A DNA stretch of 64,000 nt from an uncultured Mailhella sp. (GTDB lineage: Bacteria > Desulfobacterota > Desulfovibrionia > Desulfovibrionales > Desulfovibrionaceae), in assembly GCF_963931295.1 (NCBI RefSeq), contig NZ_OZ007001.1, positions 3,055,001-3,119,000 of the forward strand, written 5' to 3'. Below are positions 60,452-64,000 of this stretch, one piece after another. Below the pieces are notes generated by a model. The model was not told the DNA's origin, did not search any database, and worked only from the letters and a program-made list of their open reading frames with translations. Numbering within the stretch: the first letter of the stretch is position 1; every line of letters begins with the position of its first letter. The position numbers and the translations under genes were made by a program.

Positions 60452-61405
60452 CTAAAACTGATGAAGGTGATATTGCTCCGCATAGGCCGTGGACTCCCGG
60501 GCCTTGTCCAGAAGCCAGTTGTGGAAGGCCCGCACCTTGGGACGCAGTATGCTCTTGTGTGTGGTGAGAATGTAATAGGTTTGCGGGGCAGGGAAGACAA
60601 GATTGAAGGGAACGATGAGTTCCCCTTTATGCAGCGCTTCCCGGAGCAGCCATTCGCGTCCCAAGGCCACGCCGAAGCCCTGTTTTGCGGCAATGATGGT
60701 CAGTTCCGCTCTGTCGAAGCTGTAGCCGGAGTGGAGCGGCAGGCCCGTAATTCCGGCCCACTTGCTCCAGATTTCCCAGCCCAGATAGTAGGGAAGGTTT
60801 GCCGCATTCGATGTTTCGTGGATCAGCGTGCAGTTCTTCAATGCCTCCGGATGTTCTATCAGATTATGCTCCAGCGCGTATTCCTTGGTGCAGACGGGCA
60901 TGAGCTTGTCGCTGAGCAGCGGCGTGGCGTGCAGTCCTGAGGAAATGGATTCTCCGCAGTAGATGGCAAGATCCAGATTTCTGTCCTGTTTTTCAAGACC
61001 GAGAGGCGTGTTGTCGCTCAGTATGTGCAAAATGATCTCCGGATGCCGGTCTCGGAAGTCGTTCAGACGAGGCAAAAGCCAGCAACCGGAGATGGAAGGG
61101 GCACAGGCGATGAACAGATCTCCTCTGGATTCTTCTTTTTTAATGTTTTTGATGGCCTCATCTATCTGATTAAAACTGCTCTCCAGAGCATTATAGAGCG
61201 TGTTTCCTTCTTCGGTGAGAATTATTTTACGCGTCATCCTGTAAAAAAGTGGGAAACCAAGTTCTTGTTCAAGACTGTGAATGCGATGACTCACGGCACT
61301 TTGGGTAATGCAGAGCTCTTCAGAAGCCTTTGTGAAACTCAAGTACTTTGCTGTCACAAGAAAAGTATACAAAAATTGATTTGACAGCGAAAAATTATTG
61401 CTCAT
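60452..61405 (-). CDS. LysR-family regulator (GcvA type)
   Basis: 317 residues from ATG 61405 (AGGAGC ten bases upstream). N-terminal HTH: NQFLYTFLVTAKYLSFTKASEELCITQSAVSHRIHSLEQELGFPLFYR is the LysR signature. The ligand domain has GDLFIACAPSISGCWLLPRLNDFRDRHPEI and DLAIYCGES, nearest to GcvA-like members. It is divergent from the flavin reductase gene across about 440 AT-rich bases and is probably its regulator. Confidence 0.93.
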   Translation of the reverse strand: MSNNFSLSNQFLYTFLVTAKYLSFTKASEELCITQSAVSHRIHSLEQELGFPLFYRMTRKIILTEEGNTLYNALESSFNQIDEAIKNIKKEESRGDLFIACAPSISGCWLLPRLNDFRDRHPEIILHILSDNTPLGLEKQDRNLDLAIYCGESISSGLHATPLLSDKLMPVCTKEYALEHNLIEHPEALKNCTLIHETSNAANLPYYLGWEIWSKWAGITGLPLHSGYSFDRAELTIIAAKQGFGVALGREWLLREALHKGELIVPFNLVFPAPQTYYILTTHKSILRPKVRAFHNWLLDKARESTAYAEQYHLHQF

Positions 61406-61843
61406 TGAATCAGCGCTCCTTGGCAATAGTGGCAGGAAATACCCTGCATGAAGATAAAATTATACGTTCAGGCTAGAGCATTTATCCCAATTTTTCATAT
61501 AATATATTGAATTTATTTATTATATTTATATAATTTCAATGCCGTCGTCATGGGGTGTTGCACTCACAACTTTTTTTCTTTTTCGTGTTATTCTGTCGAT
61601 GTCGGCCCCGGGATAATTTTGAATTTCTCATATCGATTTTTGTCATATACATAAATTTGATTAATGTATAGATGAAAAATCTTAGCTTGATAATAAAAGT
61701 TCATTTTTCTAAATAATAACGTATGGCATAAGTTTAGTCATTTTTTTAGGTAGTTGACGACTTATCGCCGGATTCGGAAGAGGTTGTTAAGAAGGTCTTC
61801 ATCGAAAAATCACCTTGAGATATGTTGTCATGGAGAAATGAAA
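61406..61843. other. AT-rich divergent promoter region
   Basis: Very AT-rich, no gene. It should carry the promoters of the LysR gene and the reductase and the LysR sites (T-N11-A type), none of which could be fixed by eye. Confidence 0.5.
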
Positions 61844-63772
61844 ATGAGCAGTTCCGTCTTGTTTACTCCTATAAAAATCAATAGGATGACTTTGAAAAAC
61901 CGCATCGTCATGCCGGCCATGGCTTCCTATCATGCCGCCGTCAACGGTGAGGTGACGGATAAGCTTATTCGATATCATGCTGAACGCGCCAAAGGCGGTG
62001 CGGCCATGAATATCGTTGAAGCAACGTATGTGGCGCGGAGCGGAAACAGCTTCGATCTGGGACTTGGTATTTCCGACGACTTCATGATTAAAGGACTTTC
62101 CAAATTGACGGAAGCCGTGCATCAGTATGACGGCAAAATTGCCATTCAGCTGCAGCACGGCGGTCGCTTCGGCAATCCCCCCACTTCCGGCAAGCCCCGC
62201 ATGCTTGTATCCATGATTCCCGGTCTTGCTCCTTCGGAAAATGCCCGCGTCATGGACGCCGGCGATATCGAAGAGCTCGTGGAAGCCTATGCCCGTGCCG
62301 CGGGCAGAGCCGTTGAGGCCGGTTTCGACGCCGTCGAGCTGCACGGTGCGCATGGCTACCTTATTAATCAGTTCCTCTCTCCGCTGACTAACCGTCGCGA
62401 CGACTGCTACGGCGGTTCTCTGGAAAATCGTCTGCGCTTCCCGCTGGAAGTACTTGCCGCCGTTCGCAAGCAGGTCGGCGACGATTATCCCGTGCTTTTC
62501 CGCTTCAGCATGATGGAGTTCATGCCCGGCGGCATCGACATGGATCAGGCTGTCTCCATTTGCCGCGCCATGACCGATCACGGCGTGGACATGCTGAATC
62601 TTTCCATCGGCATCGGTGAATCCGTGGAATACATCATTCCGCCGGCCAGTGTGCCGGACGGCTGGAATGCGGACAGAGCCGCAGTCATCAAGAACGCCAT
62701 CGGCTCCCGCATTCCCGTGGCGGTTGTCGGCCGCATCTGCAACCGTAGAACGGCGGAATCCATCGTCGACTCCGGCAAGGCGGACATCGTAGCCATGGGC
62801 CGGGCCCTTTTGGCCGATCCCTTCCTGCCGAAGAAGCTGGCGGAAGGACGCGATGAGGAAATCCTTCCCTGCATCGGCTGCAACGAAGGCTGCACCGGAA
62901 TGCTCAATGAGTGTCGTCCCATCTCTTGCGCCGTGAATCCCCGCACCGGATATGAGGGCGATTACCCCATGGACCCGGCCGCCGTTTCCAAGATCATTGC
63001 CGTCGTCGGCGGCGGCCCTGCCGGCTGTGAAGTGGCGCTCACCGCGGCCTGTCGCGGACACAAGGTCGTGCTGTTTGAGGCCGGTTCCCGTCTGGGCGGT
63101 CTGGCCAATGTGGCGGCGCTTCCTCCGGGAAAGGGCGTGTATGCGACGCTGGGAGCCTATTATGCCGGAGCTCTTGCCCGGGCCGGAGTGGATGTGAGAC
63201 TGAACACCCGTGCCGACGTTGAGACTCTGCGGGCCATGCATGCGGATCATATCGTGGTGGCTACGGGCGGGGTGCCCATTGTGCCGGGATTCTGCCGTGG
63301 CGCGGAATATGTGCTTGCTCAGGACATTCTTGAAGCAAAAGTGCAGGCCGGAGCAAAGTGCCTTGTCATAGGCGGCGGCCTGGTGGGCAGCGAAACCGCG
63401 GAATTCCTTGCCGATCAGGGAAAGGCCGTCACCATCGTCGAACTGCGCGACACCATTGCCGCCGACATGGAATACAAGACCCGGCAGATGCTCATGCCGC
63501 GCCTTGCCGAACTTGGCGTGGTCAGCATGACGGAAACGGAAGTTCTTTCCGTCTGTGCAGGCGGGGAAGTGCGCGTGAAGACTCCCTACGTGGAAAAGAC
63601 GCTCTCCGGTTTCGACACCATCGTCGTTGCCCTGGGCTACCGGCCCGACACGACGGTATGTTCCGAGCTGGCGGCCGCCGGTCTGGACTTCGTTCGCGTC
63701 GGCGATTGCAAGAAGGTTGGAAAAATCATCAACGGCGTCTGGGATGGTTTCCATATCGCATACAATTTCTAA
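61844..63772 (+). CDS. Old-yellow-enzyme family FMN/FAD/4Fe-4S reductase (FadH/BaiCD-like)
   Basis: 642 residues from ATG 61844 (GGAG eight bases upstream). FMN barrel (1-340): LFTPIKINRMTLKNRIVMPAM, QLQHGGR, GFDAVELHGAHGYLINQFLSPLTNRRDD, and VAMGRALLADPFLPKKL. Cluster ligands C343, C346, C350 and C362 in CIGCNEGCTG...C. FAD/NAD(P)H part: IAVVGGGPAGCEVALTAA and CLVIGGGLVGSETAEFLADQGKAVTIVE. The family includes 2,4-dienoyl-CoA reductase, trimethylamine dehydrogenase and bile-acid BaiCD/BaiH enoate reductases. The substrate cannot be fixed; an enoate or enone is likely. Divergent from LysR and followed by a transporter-like gene start. Confidence 0.9.
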   Translation: MSSSVLFTPIKINRMTLKNRIVMPAMASYHAAVNGEVTDKLIRYHAERAKGGAAMNIVEATYVARSGNSFDLGLGISDDFMIKGLSKLTEAVHQYDGKIAIQLQHGGRFGNPPTSGKPRMLVSMIPGLAPSENARVMDAGDIEELVEAYARAAGRAVEAGFDAVELHGAHGYLINQFLSPLTNRRDDCYGGSLENRLRFPLEVLAAVRKQVGDDYPVLFRFSMMEFMPGGIDMDQAVSICRAMTDHGVDMLNLSIGIGESVEYIIPPASVPDGWNADRAAVIKNAIGSRIPVAVVGRICNRRTAESIVDSGKADIVAMGRALLADPFLPKKLAEGRDEEILPCIGCNEGCTGMLNECRPISCAVNPRTGYEGDYPMDPAAVSKIIAVVGGGPAGCEVALTAACRGHKVVLFEAGSRLGGLANVAALPPGKGVYATLGAYYAGALARAGVDVRLNTRADVETLRAMHADHIVVATGGVPIVPGFCRGAEYVLAQDILEAKVQAGAKCLVIGGGLVGSETAEFLADQGKAVTIVELRDTIAADMEYKTRQMLMPRLAELGVVSMTETEVLSVCAGGEVRVKTPYVEKTLSGFDTIVVALGYRPDTTVCSELAAAGLDFVRVGDCKKVGKIINGVWDGFHIAYNF

Positions 63773-63795
63773 TACGACAGCCTGGAGCTAGTGTC

Positions 63796-63844
63796 TTCTG
63801 CTCCTGAACCATGAATGAACAGATTCCATGGTTCAGGATGCAGA
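63796..63844 (+). terminator. Long hairpin after the reductase
   Basis: TCCTGAACCATG with CATGGTTCAGGA (12 bp perfect, 13-base loop), extended by TTCTGC/GCAGAA with one bulged T. No long T-run follows, so termination or mRNA end protection are both possible. Confidence 0.65.
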
Positions 63845-63906
63845 AACAATAATAAATTATGAAGTCGGCATCTGAATAATACGGATCCTGGTGTTAGGAG
63901 GTGTTT

Positions 63907-64000
63907 ATGTCGTTATCATTCAGTCGAGAATCACTAAAGCCAGTAGTCACTGTAGTTTCTATTATACTATGTGCTTTTCAGATATACTTCACTGGCGGTT
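63907..64000 (+). CDS. Probable membrane transporter, first codons only
   Basis: TAGGAGG lies seven bases before ATG 63907. The visible 31 residues start MSLSFSRESLKPVV and go into a hydrophobic helix ending CAFQIYFTGG. This resembles the first helix of fused TRAP-type permeases (LFHLYTAG pattern), but the piece is too short to be sure. It would form an uptake partner for the reductase upstream. Confidence 0.4.
   Translation, partial: MSLSFSRESLKPVVTVVSIILCAFQIYFTGG

Noticed and set aside
61799..63754. A 651-codon open frame on the minus strand
   Set aside because: Antisense to the old-yellow-enzyme reductase; no start site or domain.

Overview
The window reads as a chromosome segment of a GC-rich, anaerobic, probably gut-associated member of the Desulfovibrionaceae. 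This is an inference from gene content: TM1266-type regulator with HydE and HydF ([FeFe] hydrogenase maturation), a Lap-type adhesin secretion set controlled by an HD-GYP-like protein as in Desulfovibrio, and an alkyl-sulfatase. No rRNA or phylogenetic marker is present. Coding density is high and most genes have clear GGAG-type ribosome sites.

Layout. 1-1472: M20 peptidase and the start of a YfcC-type transporter (frameshifted at the window edge). 2097-6023: two secreted alpha/beta hydrolases flanking two decayed IS200-type elements; the second hydrolase has lost its nucleophile serine. 6053-8178: mazG, cvpA, nitroreductase. 8686-11382: hydrogenase maturation operon. 11656-11732: tRNA-Pro(CGG). 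About 11733-21400: an integrated element of roughly 9.7 kb with integrase, AlpA-type regulator, a P4/P1 C4-like antisense RNA with two flanking target sites, small ORFs, a Toprim-DUF927 primase/helicase, an ERCC4 nuclease, a zinc-finger protein and several arrays of short repeats. No capsid, portal or tail gene is visible, so a P4-like phage satellite is the best reading. 20991-21662: an extremely Asp-rich secreted protein converging on a Pro/basic-rich lipoprotein.

22166-23162: cupin and MarR regulator. 23317-30579: a complete phosphate system, pstSCA on one strand and phoB-phoR-pstB-phoU on the other. 30665-33509: uraA, an iron-sulfur/FMN reductase-like flavoprotein, trmO. 34162-42695: lapB-lapC-lapE-lapG and a membrane sensor with a degenerate HD-GYP domain, the likely LapD substitute. 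42841-50846: a c-di-GMP/phosphorelay cluster (GGDEF enzyme, REC-HD-GYP, Hpt, two hybrid histidine kinases, one frameshifted). Together 34-51 kb looks like one surface-adhesion control region: phosphorelay sets c-di-GMP, the HD-GYP-like receptor senses it, LapG is released or held, and the adhesin (not in the window) is kept or cut.

51217-64000: periplasmic metallophosphoesterase, Lar-like zinc ribbon, a YqiA-like esterase fused to an unrecognised domain, a NERD nuclease-SF1 helicase, an alkyl-sulfatase, a DUF1349 protein, a LysR regulator divergent from an old-yellow-enzyme/NADH-oxidase family reductase, and the first codons of a probable transporter.

Most noteworthy: the C4-like RNA with 12-nt perfect complementarity to a flanking site and a second site overlapping a Shine-Dalgarno; 9-bp-period arrays of TGNNNCA heptamers; a shared 12-bp TTTGATATCGAA operator before marR and the alkyl-sulfatase (11/12 before the cupin); and three separate single-C deletions that break otherwise recognisable genes, which may be real decay or assembly error.
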